From RCIO01 sp964629765 (GTDB taxonomy: Bacteria; Pseudomonadota; Alphaproteobacteria; Rhizobiales; Rhizobiaceae), in contig CAZVTK010000003.1 of assembly GCA_964629765.1 (NCBI GenBank), positions 1-64,000 of the forward strand: a stretch of DNA of 64,000 bases. Reading direction: 5' to 3'. The position numbers and the translations under genes were made by a program. The notes beneath the pieces were generated by a model. The model saw only the letters and a list, made by a program, of their open reading frames with translations. It was not told the origin of the DNA and did no database searches. Shown here piece after piece: positions 31,001-36,422 of this stretch. Positions within the stretch are counted from its first letter, which is position 1. Every line of letters begins with the position of its first letter.

Positions 31001-32566
31001 GTCGGCGCAATTGTAGACGTTTTCATATTCGGAAATGGCGGTCGCGCTGGCGGTGATCTGGATGTCGCCGCCGGTGATCGTGCCGGTAACCTCGATGCTC
31101 GCTTCAGCCACCGCGCGTCCGGACGTTCGCGCATCCTCGGCTATCGCCTCAAGCGTGACATTGCCGGCGCTCCAGACCCCGTCGGCATGCGCGATCAGCG
31201 CACCGTGGACGTTGATCTCGGGGGCCTTCAGCGTGATGTCGCCGGAATTGCCGGCAGACGTGCCGGCCACGTCGTTCCCGCCGGTCGCCGTGACGCGCGT
31301 ATTGATGTAGCCGCCGGCCTGGATGGTTATGCTGTTCGAGGCCACGATCTCGATATTCGCGCCATCGGAACGGATGCTGGCCTGGGTTGCGCCGCCTGCC
31401 TCGCCGATCACCACGTCGGCGGGGTCGATCAGCACCGTGCCGGCGACGCCGCCGGCGCCCGCCCTTGCAAGCAGGGAAACCTCGCCGGCAAGACTGACCG
31501 TCTTTGCGGCGGACAGCTCGATGAACCCGCCGTCGCCGGACGAGCCGGCACCGGCATCGAACACCGCGCCGGAAGCGACCGACAGATTGCGGTCGGCGAA
31601 TATGACGATGTCGCCACCCGAGGATGCCGCCCCCCGGCCAGCCGCCGATATCCGCGCCGTCGGGTCCACCTCTATGTCGCGGCCGGCGCGAACCTCTACG
31701 CCGCCTGCCTTCTTGCCCGCCTTGCCGTTGGCGCGCACGCGGCCGCCGAGTCGCGCATCGCCGGCCGCCACGATGCTGATCTTGCCGCCGCGCGACACCA
31801 GCCCGGCTCCGCGGCGTACGCCGCTCGCATTGACCGTCGCAGCGAAGGTCTCCTCCTGAGTCATCGGCGCGATGGTCGAGTTCGCGCCGGCATCGTCGCC
31901 GACGGCGACGGTTTTCGCCCGCAGGCTTATGCCGTCGCGCGCGTTGACGCGGCCGCGAATGTAGATGGCACCGTCCGGCGACAACGGTGCCGCGCCCGCC
32001 AGCAGCGTCGCTACCGCAGCATGATCGATGCTTCCGCCCGCGCCGATCAGCCGTTCGGCGAAATCGTGGTCCGTCGCAGTGACCGACAGACTGCCGACGT
32101 TGACCGTGCCCGCCGCCCCGACGACAAACCCGTGCGGGCTCGCGAAGTAGACATTGCCGCCGATCTCGCCGTCCGCGTAGCTGTTGACGATGCCGTGGAC
32201 GACGGTGGGTCCGTCGCGCACGACGTTGATGAGATTGACGGTTCCCGCCGGCAGGACGAGGTTGGCCGTATTTCCGATGCCGACCTGGAAATGGCTGAAG
32301 GAGTTGAACGCGTTCGGTCCCGAAATCGTGCCGGTCGTAACGGTCGTCACCGCCCCGTTGACCTGCAGCGAGGTGGCGGTACGGCCATCGGGCACGATGT
32401 GATTTGCCGTTTGCGCACCCGCGATGGCGGTCGCCGACAGCAGGGTCGCCAGCGCGGAAGGCAGGATCATCCTGCGCGACGGAACGGGAATCGCGGCAAG
32501 CAGCAGTGCCGCCTGCCGAACTGGATCCCGGCCGGGCGCCGGCAACCTGTCTGATCTGCGGGTCAA
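16007..32566 (-). CDS. Giant filamentous hemagglutinin-type adhesin (TpsA)
   Basis: A surface/secreted beta-helical protein of about 5,519 residues, exported by the adjacent TpsB. After an extended signal region (R-rich, then MILPSALATLLSATAIAGAQT), the TPS secretion domain is clear: HIVPDGRTATSLQVNGAVTT, NAFNSFSHFQVG, NLINVVRDG and NVYFASPHGFVVGAAGTVNVG. The rest is mainly degenerate G/A/V/S/T/D repeats typical of right-handed beta-helices. Three Gly/Pro-rich linkers sit near residues 756-772, 873-885 and 1259-1290. There are eight cysteines after the signal region, in four close pairs. The start is uncertain: TTG 32566 has GTGAGG upstream, ATG 32470 is an alternative, and the frame is open to 32743. 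Adhesion, biofilm or contact-dependent roles are possible; no toxin domain is recognised at the C-terminus. Confidence 0.92.
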   Translation of the reverse strand: MTRRSDRLPAPGRDPVRQAALLLAAIPVPSRRMILPSALATLLSATAIAGAQTANHIVPDGRTATSLQVNGAVTTVTTGTISGPNAFNSFSHFQVGIGNTANLVLPAGTVNLINVVRDGPTVVHGIVNSYADGEIGGNVYFASPHGFVVGAAGTVNVGSLSVTATDHDFAERLIGAGGSIDHAAVATLLAGAAPLSPDGAIYIRGRVNARDGISLRAKTVAVGDDAGANSTIAPMTQEETFAATVNASGVRRGAGLVSRGGKISIVAAGDARLGGRVRANGKAGKKAGGVEVRAGRDIEVDPTARISAAGRGAASSGGDIVIFADRNLSVASGAVFDAGAGSSGDGGFIELSAAKTVSLAGEVSLLARAGAGGVAGTVLIDPADVVIGEAGGATQASIRSDGANIEIVASNSITIQAGGYINTRVTATGGNDVAGTSAGNSGDITLKAPEINVHGALIAHADGVWSAGNVTLEAIAEDARTSGRAVAEASIEVTGTITGGDIQITASATAISEYENVYNCADVTGVGCMDGLTAPDLAFFFPELDDMPGWTLEDLAAGNIDGIDPAATVGSFWTLLAPLVEMPLTGLVAAEARSSIEIASSAVIEAAGDLTISSTSVATASTTGYDMDVIADSDTLPNAAPPLVFAWLRSEADTIIRAGATVGSGGALEVSAANEATLDAHSIGSTYSPSLPDASDPADAFRVATITFSWAEVDSNAVIEAGANITAGELTLSAVNENSFVTRAAVFTSDDDDGGDDGAEPGGEPGGGESGNGAFGLALAIAAKQSSIANALLAANVNATDGDVRVEAQSLTSSNVTSTETYVGERDGFLGQLAAQLNTAATNADLMQNAEASAAGVYNLGRVVNSAVPEGKEDEPQPGGGGGGSWAQPGLGSSVALTLGHDHRAMARISATEVQAAGEVAVVANVLDAGIRSMAVSEVTSLTDSRLTMSAALAFAEYNHEADASIAANSNVTADSIAVEASAVVPITVTWHEWEGIGTLGSRLNSSTGLGGTVMSSYVTATSDNDADGLAFAGAISYFGVSNAARARIEDGAVLTATGGDIAVRSESVAEAILLGGNIDFDNLGNAGGKAQVGGSFVFLNYDNVSEATVGAAVLDAAGAVTVTAEGDDKAFVVAPSAGYGAAYAGAGMLALTLVDTTTRATLSNAANVDAAAVDVHADQALAVVTVAGAVQQAEKANIGAALALSIVETDTKAVIGPTAGGHPTGRIRAGAVDVTAQTYGQVATLGVAASLTADTSGGTGEPGEPGGGAGEPGGGTGEPGGGGTGSGGMGLPTGDIFPMLREVGTQDEENGPGVLPENWSDIVDVLEIAYEIYGKIGEIAGQAQGNAGASSTEGTAAPAQQVDTTPRGAAAGSSPIAGGSAATGASASSAQGSEGTFGFGLSGSIAAGVTMLDTYAGIQGANIERPSTADPEDDALRVLALRNVFNFNLAGAAALVSAGQFDSNASAAVAGSLALNLSMGETLAEVAGSSVTGFEAARVEAISAGTIMVVAMDLALNATVGDPRQGVSVALVGSATIAESLDRTAARVTGSTITGSGAADAALSVIAYDRMYTAIGGGAIKVHASTQAGASAGVAFTYSGRHDPASGATVEALIEDSLVTGVADVTVAAHVATRTLAAAAMLSRGALDAAAAGSAVVTDYGQTVRSAIIGSDLALHRVEAAGDVTVRTTGDVALDGLLSADLSLLGRPQVRDIHGDAQDDPNNPDFSFGSLADALGSADDAIAVADAGIQDALDDILPPGLAVLSVAGALGNQSIGLSFVFSGGHIDMLSEVAGVTVQAGGNFTVSADTEATLVNLAIAGSAFGNGLSASGAVTVNMLDGSAVARLGDDGPATSVAAGAVDVSSSDASRIWTLAMGLAASNGGNAFSAGVTYAGIGNRTVAEVANAGIRVDGALTVAAASQAQIISVATGVSGGSNAFAGSASVNIISNDIAATIGRSGAAVTVAAGDVAVSADDDSEIWSLAGSGGFGQSGGAGGAAVAFNQIANDTHAAITDADLAALHTLTVAAGSDASIRTAAIAGALGSQWALAGSVTVSLIANTIEAVLAGSTVNDGAFLATLGDPDFVTGLPTALVVRAHDGSSIWSLAGGIGGGGGASAGAGIAFNSIGNDVAAVISGGDANVGSALLKAASGADIRTVGIGVAIGSFGAAGSVATNLVETRVRSLIRDGASVDATGNIGVIASNTDAVSVIAGAAGVGATGAGIGLSIVVNVLEDEVEAAIRGAGTLVDARGLDLDDALTVASGALVDRPDTGGVLEPEALAPALTLATEQVRGLAVVATSTQSVVTNAATIGLGQVVAAAVTPVVNVMGGSTVAEVVDAGVGTRLTADPAGAFLAPDLKVTAASHAYSGNFVVNAALSVGLSASASAVAVTSDRTTRAQIRDAEVGSAGIREDVEYRFSDGPGGGEVTVDSIVTRRLLPRLGAVSVNAQATQSTAGIAVGLGAGLVGTTGNFMLTLIDADTGAQVSGGRVTAESLSVGADSFSGSSALVGSFAGGLSGAAGALSVTVNESRTTAFVGDPGNAGAALELRLTGDLDVAATSGMEIGAVAATGTLAVGVAAAAMANVVVASAETLAGVHGVILAPDAAVQSTGVTTLPVDVADEDLAGNDGDGDVTYIAGTATITDYAANGSVGAPAGAVRVSAGETVDIELDSGAAAAGLLGGVGAGVNLVIFNGTVGATIRDSHIEAAGEVAVTADSARVVDAAAFAGGAAVLGGVGAAVGVVLVGSDLAGDGLAGLNHGGPGSTGEFDAIAGQGRLGADNPSLSAGARDAVNGRTSYGVAGAVSAPPADAVSATVAASTISADSLAVDAEARLSTSNQVSAAGIGAAVGIGGAVAYSAVNTVVEASALGSDIGAADIAVTASMADAGAGPAALAQAYAGGGGGWALGAGSATALVSNNVSALASGVFAGSADFVIEASDDAQARAEAIGGAIGLNAVGAMVAVAERESDVAAELAAASTVDGFAFVGVEAVSAGGASAYSLGASGGVLAGSASVAIASDDSSVTALVGDGVAISGVSEGVAVIAEGAPRASATAHGASVGAAAVGASVAEARARPTILAGIGDDVRVSGSGGLALTAIQNGAARNAAAEATVGAGGLLIGASAAVATASNDGSVKALAGDRIVLPNGDVLIAASNVTWQEAEATGVTIGGLAAAGAVFAEASSGDAADPSQTLAVLGHGARGVAGRSGNVSVTSTGIDKNQASATAGTGAAIAGNAAVARTGNHAEVTAELSGDTELTVGALTVLAFHENRFGQAADSVNAAIVGASGADGRHSSTTTTRTTLGDDIDIVSAGNIVISAEQLVVQDQLGGASDTARAAGGGVINGASAYGRADIVTAADVTLGERNRLTAGLHPEDMPGNIFVVAGTQVYTSMQSTLETGGVFQGAGGEIEQFVTASNRVATGDHSALASVNNVGLGTYARLYPSSTSLVKTWGLAGVGDAEARTEVTADQTVLVGSDSVIEALGNVDVTAGSDPTGSYSTQVEALALAQSYVTGLIAIPDASARGVADSDASTTISADTMIRSGQNTVLGAYNGPATTTVEGAAKGYQLGFIPVSEYDSDSTVRGSTAVTMHGTAIAGAWANLEIEIPDCADDGIFCSQPTQNAGWPVAMSYRGDFLPSAFTALSGLGESDRQFLADGMATSPVGAVFLGDMFASGGTVTIHGDTIAGAGSVTANGGPSITVANHSPNYLVLGRMIIPQIPGGEVLFTGRAGRQQAEAAGLSATEVNAGATPFINVRNFHDGAVGDVTFGPGMFLTGEVRNLGGQINIVNDAGSIAQFDALNGQIVNVEAPTGVLLMSKPDGALHLPGNPYSDWNSFMIMPGGNPANGKPNADWGVVYLANAVYNANGQYTTNQAFSRRLMNRIGDDQPNNYSILFFGSCVTHDGCSVKEAQAASPIRENFGMGHDIMRQPMVPVMTLTKQTDASKSVSEQYAQAGIVETPSLINAQRVRIAAQYVDIKGLISAGQASDWSVVLPAALAAKIDAFRAAYAADASRTEFDLGLLSVSNTINPLDSLINAVYDAASDQIVLDRVTAGAAGASVVIEGGIVSTTPFGNIRINAGLGDVRIVNETGVSVRVADINAGSASLITGLESRVEIIDTLKSSDNHWRYVYNPGAGLNVYRVDGGVETLVSSSSDDFTSTYDPQQGLRWEWALQADLQREITYVGGNTRVTDTNWNWVFPAGSPNDPWRYVDADGNLTTTPTGRLLTGQDSSLPVFQQRISGGIPNISSPSGAPSPAPDNLDWQNDWWVDDANGVTGFTRYYIRYHGCDDGECHYGFAQTHEYGENGFRDHDDHETTGLWHYYFIERGRLTSTQSVKADNPIGISFAGKADGVVQITSNGQVRLTGQINNADGQTGIAVTGAGNSIEASLQSKITSAAIELGAEGAIGSAASPVNIALTRDGALTATGDAGVFVNVNGTARLQSVAAVDGNVAIRADGSILAADGAGTAVLGNDVSLSSRFGAVGDATAPLVVQSNRSLDVFANTGIAVVQPHGDMAVKQAVAATGAVSLTAQAGAILDHAGTTASSVLSEAQVDAIWRHLRMTAAYGSEAGAEETTVAPLEAKVNAAYRQYWNYLSLGSEVDGVFVVDPSKAALFVAVAGAGYEAYADAQFQEMKRTFAELVGEDWRSAAPFQTHDAGFVFRIDAGRAAELVDGATWTVNQLTTSIIQSALRPGEGTPVGSTSPNVAGETLALHGYNGVGALAPSVSIAIDDLRAGTLTQVERAALALATTPGDVLLYGVVDGVEVAFALGDEPDGVELTRVEVMQTAPLFVDSEGRIDAYAQFNGVYLQAVVGDLLVGAVEAANGDVSLTAPGSVLRADGDGSVVTGNALRVLAGDGDIGAADRALVVDVDELAAIVADGDIRLQAVGGDTGVGLVYAGGLADLDATRGGLFGTGTGASVEADTIRLRTEADAGLGTSGDIGSAATPFVVRHGAGGRLDGAAAGSAFVSTSGPLFSIGTFTATDVLAVVAEQDLATENLTAGGAVDVAAIGAATLRTVTAGDSINVLTGGIIGLSGDVTASSGASFAGAALAMATASTLTAGSAVAVDVTGDAALGAVTAGTGLNVLAGGTITLGGSTRAGGVASFTGASLAMDAGVSLVTGGRATGVFDGTASVGRIESRFDGLRAIDLTAAEIMSNGDGQANMVARGASAGVHLLATAGDIGASSRYLRVDTPRIAPSAPLGSIYIHGLSSFTLADTFAPAGSVHVLSDGDLSFGLVESHDVIDLEAAGSLTGGTAIGDAVRLVANGGPLVVDLVQAMTAELGSRSLIQAPDIRVFSALTLAGGDIRVGVSQIEATPPATTPQLVLNVSGWKGGHAGSFDFDIAAPGGFLLATFNVANATLRSTTPAFRLDNATITGRLFIETSLQRLLVDNTGLMPMAGVHTQLFQPTGPLFLAMDGMSLLTNAFVVAFQAGVRATVVNYNAPHIEYGPHMVGSSVLRDAWRNYLMGNDDILFQEGTAPAWLTLFAPAQGESASSLFVESPGERPAVNLD
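28700..28800. repeat. Gly/Pro-rich tandem coding repeat within tpsA
   Basis: The - strand encodes GTGEPGEPGGGAGEPGGGTGEPGGG, a tandem iteration of an (A/T)GEPGGG unit. It would be a flexible, non-beta-helical hinge about 1,270 residues into the adhesin. Such short, GC-rich repeats are prone to change copy number by slippage, which would alter the linker length without breaking the frame when whole units are gained or lost. Confidence 0.65.
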
Positions 32567-32864
32567 CGTCGCCTCACGCCAGTTGCGTCCAGGTTTCCCA
32601 TGGCCGCCAAGCCACCGGAGGAAGGCTGGCGGACAATGCCGGCGTGACGAGCAAGCCTCTCGAATGGAGTTGCGTCCCCGCGTCCTGCCGCCCTTGCGTT
32701 GAAACCCGCATACCCAACGCCCGACCGTCATAGCTCCCGACACCGATGTCTATCAGTGTCTGGAACCGCCGCTTGATCGATCTTGCTATCTCGAACAGTG
32801 CATGTAGTTTGAATGGGTTACGGTAGAGAGCGGTGCAGTCTCGGCCGCAGGGCACTCCCTCGGA
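32567..32864. other. Divergent intergenic region between tpsA and the MFS gene
   Basis: About 300 bases between the probable tpsA start (- strand) and the MFS transporter start (+ strand). It must contain the promoters for both directions. It is less GC-rich toward the right end (around 32770-32830, with AT-rich patches near CATGTAGTTTGAATGGGTTACGG split by short GC runs). I could not assign -35/-10 elements with confidence. The tpsA frame stays open through much of it, so a longer N-terminus is formally possible but lacks signal-peptide character. Confidence 0.4.
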
Positions 32865-34139
32865 GTGAGCGCGGCGGCACCGCTTGCACACAAGGGCGTT
32901 TGGTTGATGCCGGAAAGCGGGCGCTTGAGATTGGCGGAGCCCGCAAGGCTCTTTCTGATCGCTCTGTGCGAGGCGATCGCAATCGGTTTGATCCTTCCCT
33001 CGCTGCCTTCTCTCTACGGCAGGGCGGCGGCGACGGACGACGTGGCGATGATCTTCGGGCTGGCGCTCGGCATCAACGCACTCGTCAACATGCTGGCATT
33101 GCCGGTACTTGGTTCGCTGAGCGATCGCTTTGGCCGCCGCCCGCTCACGATCCTGTCCCTGATAGTCCTGGCGATCGACTGTCTGGTTATCGCCTACATT
33201 CCGGTCATGGCGGTCCTGCTGGCCTTTCGCGTCATTTCGGGGTTGACGAATGCGACCGCTTCGACCGTAGCGGCGTCCATGGCCGACATCACCCCGGTGG
33301 AGGACAGAACACGCCGCTTCGGCTATCTCAACGCCTGCTACGGCATTGGTCTGTTCGTCGGGCCGCTCGTCGGCGGCGCACTCTCGGAGATGCGTATCGA
33401 TGCCCCCTATGTTCTCGCGAGCGCGCTCGCGCTGACCGGGGTTGCGCTTGCATCCGGACTACCCTCACGCGGTGCCGTCGCGCGGGCGGTGTCCGGCTCG
33501 CCGTCCGATCAGGAGCCTGTCGTCATAAATCCGCTGAGACACCTTTTATGGATCGGCGCCATGGGCCTGGCGCCATTGGCGCTCGTCTATTTCGCCGTGA
33601 GATTTTCGTTCGAGAGCCCGAACGCATTGTGGGCGATTTACACGACTGATCGATTCGACTTCTCGCCCTCGACCATCGGGCTGACCATGGCCATATCCGG
33701 CCTGTTCTACGCCATAGTCCAACTCGTTCTGGCCGGGCCCGTGGCGGCGAGAATCGGCGCCGCGAGGACTGCGATGCTGGGCGTCGGGGTCGACGCGATA
33801 TCGATGGTCATTCTCGCTTTCACCTCTGCTGCATGGATGATCTTCCCGCTGCTGGCACCGCTCAGCTTCGGCAGCATAGCCATACCCGCGCTTCAGTCCC
33901 TGATGTCCCGACGGGTCGACGAAACACAACAGGGGCGGTTGCAGGGAGCGCTTGGCAGCGTGGTTGCCCTCGCGACAGCCGTATCCCCGCTGGCTTGCGG
34001 CGCGCTCTACTCGGCAACGTCGACGTCCGCCGTTCCAGGCGCGGCGTGGTTGCTTCCGACGGCCGTATATGCCTTTGCGGCAGCGGCCTGGCTGATCTCT
34101 CGCCGCTACACAACGCCTGCCGCAAGTGTCGAGGCATGA
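32865..34139 (+). CDS. MFS transporter, TetA-like drug efflux family
   Basis: A 424-residue major facilitator with about 12 membrane helices. MFS motif A is present between helices 2 and 3 (GSLSDRFGRRPLTI), and ADITPVEDRTRRFGYLNACYGIGLFVGPLVGG matches the helix 4-5 region of TetA-type proton/drug antiporters. The first start is GTG at 32865; an ATG at 32907 would remove 14 residues and give MPESGRLRLAEPARLF, and neither has an obvious ribosome-binding site. It converges on an AraC/GyrI-type regulator 15 bases away, and that regulator class often controls drug exporters. The actual substrate is unknown. Confidence 0.87.
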   Translation: MSAAAPLAHKGVWLMPESGRLRLAEPARLFLIALCEAIAIGLILPSLPSLYGRAAATDDVAMIFGLALGINALVNMLALPVLGSLSDRFGRRPLTILSLIVLAIDCLVIAYIPVMAVLLAFRVISGLTNATASTVAASMADITPVEDRTRRFGYLNACYGIGLFVGPLVGGALSEMRIDAPYVLASALALTGVALASGLPSRGAVARAVSGSPSDQEPVVINPLRHLLWIGAMGLAPLALVYFAVRFSFESPNALWAIYTTDRFDFSPSTIGLTMAISGLFYAIVQLVLAGPVAARIGAARTAMLGVGVDAISMVILAFTSAAWMIFPLLAPLSFGSIAIPALQSLMSRRVDETQQGRLQGALGSVVALATAVSPLACGALYSATSTSAVPGAAWLLPTAVYAFAAAAWLISRRYTTPAASVEA

Positions 34140-34154
34140 CCGGTGGCCGGCGGC

Positions 34155-35018
34155 CTATTCGAGCGGTACCAGCATGGTGCAGACCGGCGCCCATGTACTG
34201 TTGGCTTCCACGGGGTTGCCGGTGAAGAGTTCGAGACCGGGAACGTCGGAGTAGTTGTAGTTGGTCGTCGGCATCCATTTGTCGAGCATATAAGCGTAGA
34301 TTTCCGGCCGAGGCCGGGGCGCGCGGGTGTTGTCGATCACCGCGTAGAGTCCGGCATCGGTGACGACGAGGTTGTTCCTGACGTCCTCCAGGCGAAGCCT
34401 CGCGTCCTGATCGTCGGAGAAGACATAGCAGCAATCGTACCGAATCTGGTCGGGGGGCGTGACCCTGGGATCGTCATAGATGCGCCCGATGTATTTCCGT
34501 GTCGTCTCGTCGCCACTACGCAGTGCTTCGGGCAGCCTGTCCAGGAAATCCGTCCATATCTCCTGCATCCTTGAATAGGGGCCATAGTACCGGCGAAACA
34601 TGCAGCTAAAGCTTCCGACGTCCCTCACCTGAATTTTCGGGGCGACATCCAATGACAGTGCGACACCGTACTTTTTGTAGAATGCCTCGGCGTCCCAGGA
34701 TTCGGTGTCGGCTCGAAACGCCGTGGGAGAAACGCCCCAGAAGGAGCGGAATGACCGCGTGAAGGCGGCGTTGCTGCCATAGCCGTAGGCGACCGCGATC
34801 TCGTACACTGACTGGTTCGTGTGTTTCAGCCGGGACGCGGCATTGTGCATCCGTATCCGCTTGACATAGGCGTAGTACGACTCGCCGACCTCTTCGCGGA
34901 ACAACCGCTCGAAATAGAATTTGCTGAGTTTTACCTTGGCAGCCATATCGCCGAGATCCACGTTCTCGGAGATGCTTTGCTCTATGTACCGGATCGCGGC
35001 GACTATCCGACTGTCCAT
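34155..35018 (-). CDS. AraC family regulator with C-terminal GyrI-like effector domain
   Basis: A 288-residue transcription factor of Rob/SbmC-like arrangement. The DNA-binding domain comes first (residues 1-105): IRYIEQSISENVDLGDMAAKVKLSKFYFERLFREE is the first helix-turn-helix and SVYEIAVAYGYGSNAAFTRSFRSFWGVSPTAFR the second. A GyrI/effector-binding domain follows (about 125-285; DVAPKIQVRDVGSFSCMFRRYYGPYSRM and a C-terminal NSTWAPVCTMLVPLE). The ATG at 35018 gives the normal MDSRIVAAIRYIEQS start with GGGGAAG upstream; the frame is open to 35108. Such regulators bind amphipathic small molecules and activate efflux or detoxification genes. Its tail-to-tail position with the MFS exporter supports a functional link (inference). 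Confidence 0.88.
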   Translation of the reverse strand: MDSRIVAAIRYIEQSISENVDLGDMAAKVKLSKFYFERLFREEVGESYYAYVKRIRMHNAASRLKHTNQSVYEIAVAYGYGSNAAFTRSFRSFWGVSPTAFRADTESWDAEAFYKKYGVALSLDVAPKIQVRDVGSFSCMFRRYYGPYSRMQEIWTDFLDRLPEALRSGDETTRKYIGRIYDDPRVTPPDQIRYDCCYVFSDDQDARLRLEDVRNNLVVTDAGLYAVIDNTRAPRPRPEIYAYMLDKWMPTTNYNYSDVPGLELFTGNPVEANSTWAPVCTMLVPLE

Positions 35019-35399
35019 TGACGAATGCTTCCCCGCCAGGACAGCGTCATGTGCTGCCCCGAAAACTCGGTTTCCACGCTTTGGTCCGCGAGAGGACCGG
35101 CTTGCCAATTCCTATCATGAACCTCTGCGTGGGCCTATCATGGGGATGTCGTGCTCGACTTCTCGCCCCGGAGATTTGGAAGCCGCGTGAGGTCGGCAGA
35201 GCGGCAACCGAAACCCGCTTCTTCCGCGTCGCGACCGCCTTCCGCGACGTCGACAACCGCCCCGAAAGCGCGCGATCCGTATCCGGCAAGCAAAGCGAGG
35301 CGCAGCGGGATGCCGTCATCACTCGAAAATTCCTGGAATCGGGTGAAACTCCCTTCAGCCCCAGGTACGTTCGCGACCGCGATCCTTCCGACGGTCGTC
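35019..35399. other. Intergenic stretch with no recognisable gene
   Basis: Some 380 bases between the AraC-type regulator and a decayed binding-protein gene. Short open frames run on both strands, but none has a ribosome-binding site or any family resemblance I can recognise. It must contain the promoter of the regulator on the - strand. The right part (35160-35399) keeps an open frame into the pseudogene at 35400 and may include the decayed signal-peptide region of that gene. Confidence 0.4.
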
Positions 35400-36095
35400 A
35401 TGGCGCACATCTCGGTCATCGGCACGGGCTACCCCTCCGCCCAGGAGATCTACGAGGTCGTCTCCAGGACCTATGCGGAGAAGTCGGGCGTCAAGGTCCA
35501 GTACACTTCGGGTGCCCGCGAGATCGACGAGGCCATCCAGCAATTGCTGCGCAATGCCCTGATCGGGACTGAACTGCCCGACGTGCCCTTCTTCAGCGGA
35601 AACTCGACGCGCCTGCTGGCCGAGCGTAAGCTGGCGGTTCCGCTGAACGCCATGATCGCGGCCGACGCCGGCTGGAGCGCCAGCTTCTCCCCGTCCGTCG
35701 GCAAGGTCGGACGCGTCGGCGAGGAGACCTACGGCGTGGCCTTCAGTTGGCTGTTCCTCGTCGAGAGCTTCGGCGGCACCATGATGAGCGCCGACGACAG
35801 CGCGATCACCTTCGGCGGACCGGCGGGGCTGGAGGCGGCGGGGCTTCTCAAGCGGTTCGGGGAAGCGGGCCAGGCCGGCTCCGACATGACCCGCGACCAG
35901 CGCAGGCGGGCGTTCCGCGCCGGCGCCGTGGGCGTGATGGTCGGCATGAGCAGCCTCGTCTCGGGCTACGAGACGGCCGTCCGCAGGCACGTTCGACGTA
36001 CCCTCCATGCCGCTGCTGCTGGCCGAGAACGGCATGGTGCCGGTGGCGGCCGTGCCAGAGCGGCAGATCCTCGTCGTCACCAGAAGCGGCTACGC
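35400..36095 (+). pseudogene. Decayed ABC-transporter extracellular solute-binding protein
   Basis: The reading frame from ATG 35400 resembles a family 1 (sugar-type) binding protein: YEVVSRTYAEKSGVKVQY, then AIQQLLRNALIGTELPDVPFFSGNSTRLLAERKLAVPLN, and GVMVGMSSLVSGYETAV. At about 35980 the frame breaks: continuing the protein (AGTFDVPSMPLLLAENGMVPVA) needs a one-base shift. Only about 230 residues can be reconstructed, against roughly 400-430 in the family. The clear signal peptide and the C-terminal half are missing, and the remaining sequence runs straight into a different gene remnant at about 36096. No permease or ATPase gene is adjacent. Confidence 0.65.
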
Positions 36096-36385
36096 CCCCG
36101 ATCGAGAATTTGCGCCTCGCCCAGAGCATCCTGCTCTCCGGCGACGAGAAGCTCGCCCGCCAACTCGTCGAGGCCAAGGTCGACATCCGCCATCTGGAGG
36201 AGCGCTCGGCCGCCAACCATATGGGCCGTTTGCGCGACGGTCGGGTCGCGAGCATCCAGATCTCCTAGCTCCACCTCGACGTCCTGCGCGACCTCAAGCG
36301 CATCAACGCCCACATCGCGGCGATCGCCTATCCCATACTCAAGGAGCGCGGAATCCTGCGCGAGAGCCGCATCGTCGACGGATAG
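36096..36385 (+). pseudogene. C-terminal remnant of a Na+/phosphate cotransporter (NptA/YjbB, PhoU-like tail)
   Basis: The frame ENLRLAQSILLSGDEKLARQLVEAKVDIRHLEERSAANHMGRLRDG, then LHLDVLRDLKRINAHIAAIAYPILKERGILRESR matches the PhoU-like cytoplasmic tail of bacterial Na/Pi-II cotransporters. It is interrupted by an in-frame TAG at 36266-36268 between IQIS and LHLD. All membrane segments are missing; the remnant is fused directly to the preceding decayed binding-protein gene. It is clearly non-functional. Confidence 0.65.
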
Positions 36386-36422
36386 CGGATGGACGGCCCG
36401 GAAACGGCAAAGCCGATCGAAG

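Noticed and set aside
28532..32554. A 1,340-codon open frame on the + strand opposite tpsA
   Set aside because: It is composed of R/A/G/D-rich sequence with no family motifs and mirrors the codon bias of tpsA; long antisense frames are expected opposite a GC-rich, stop-poor gene.
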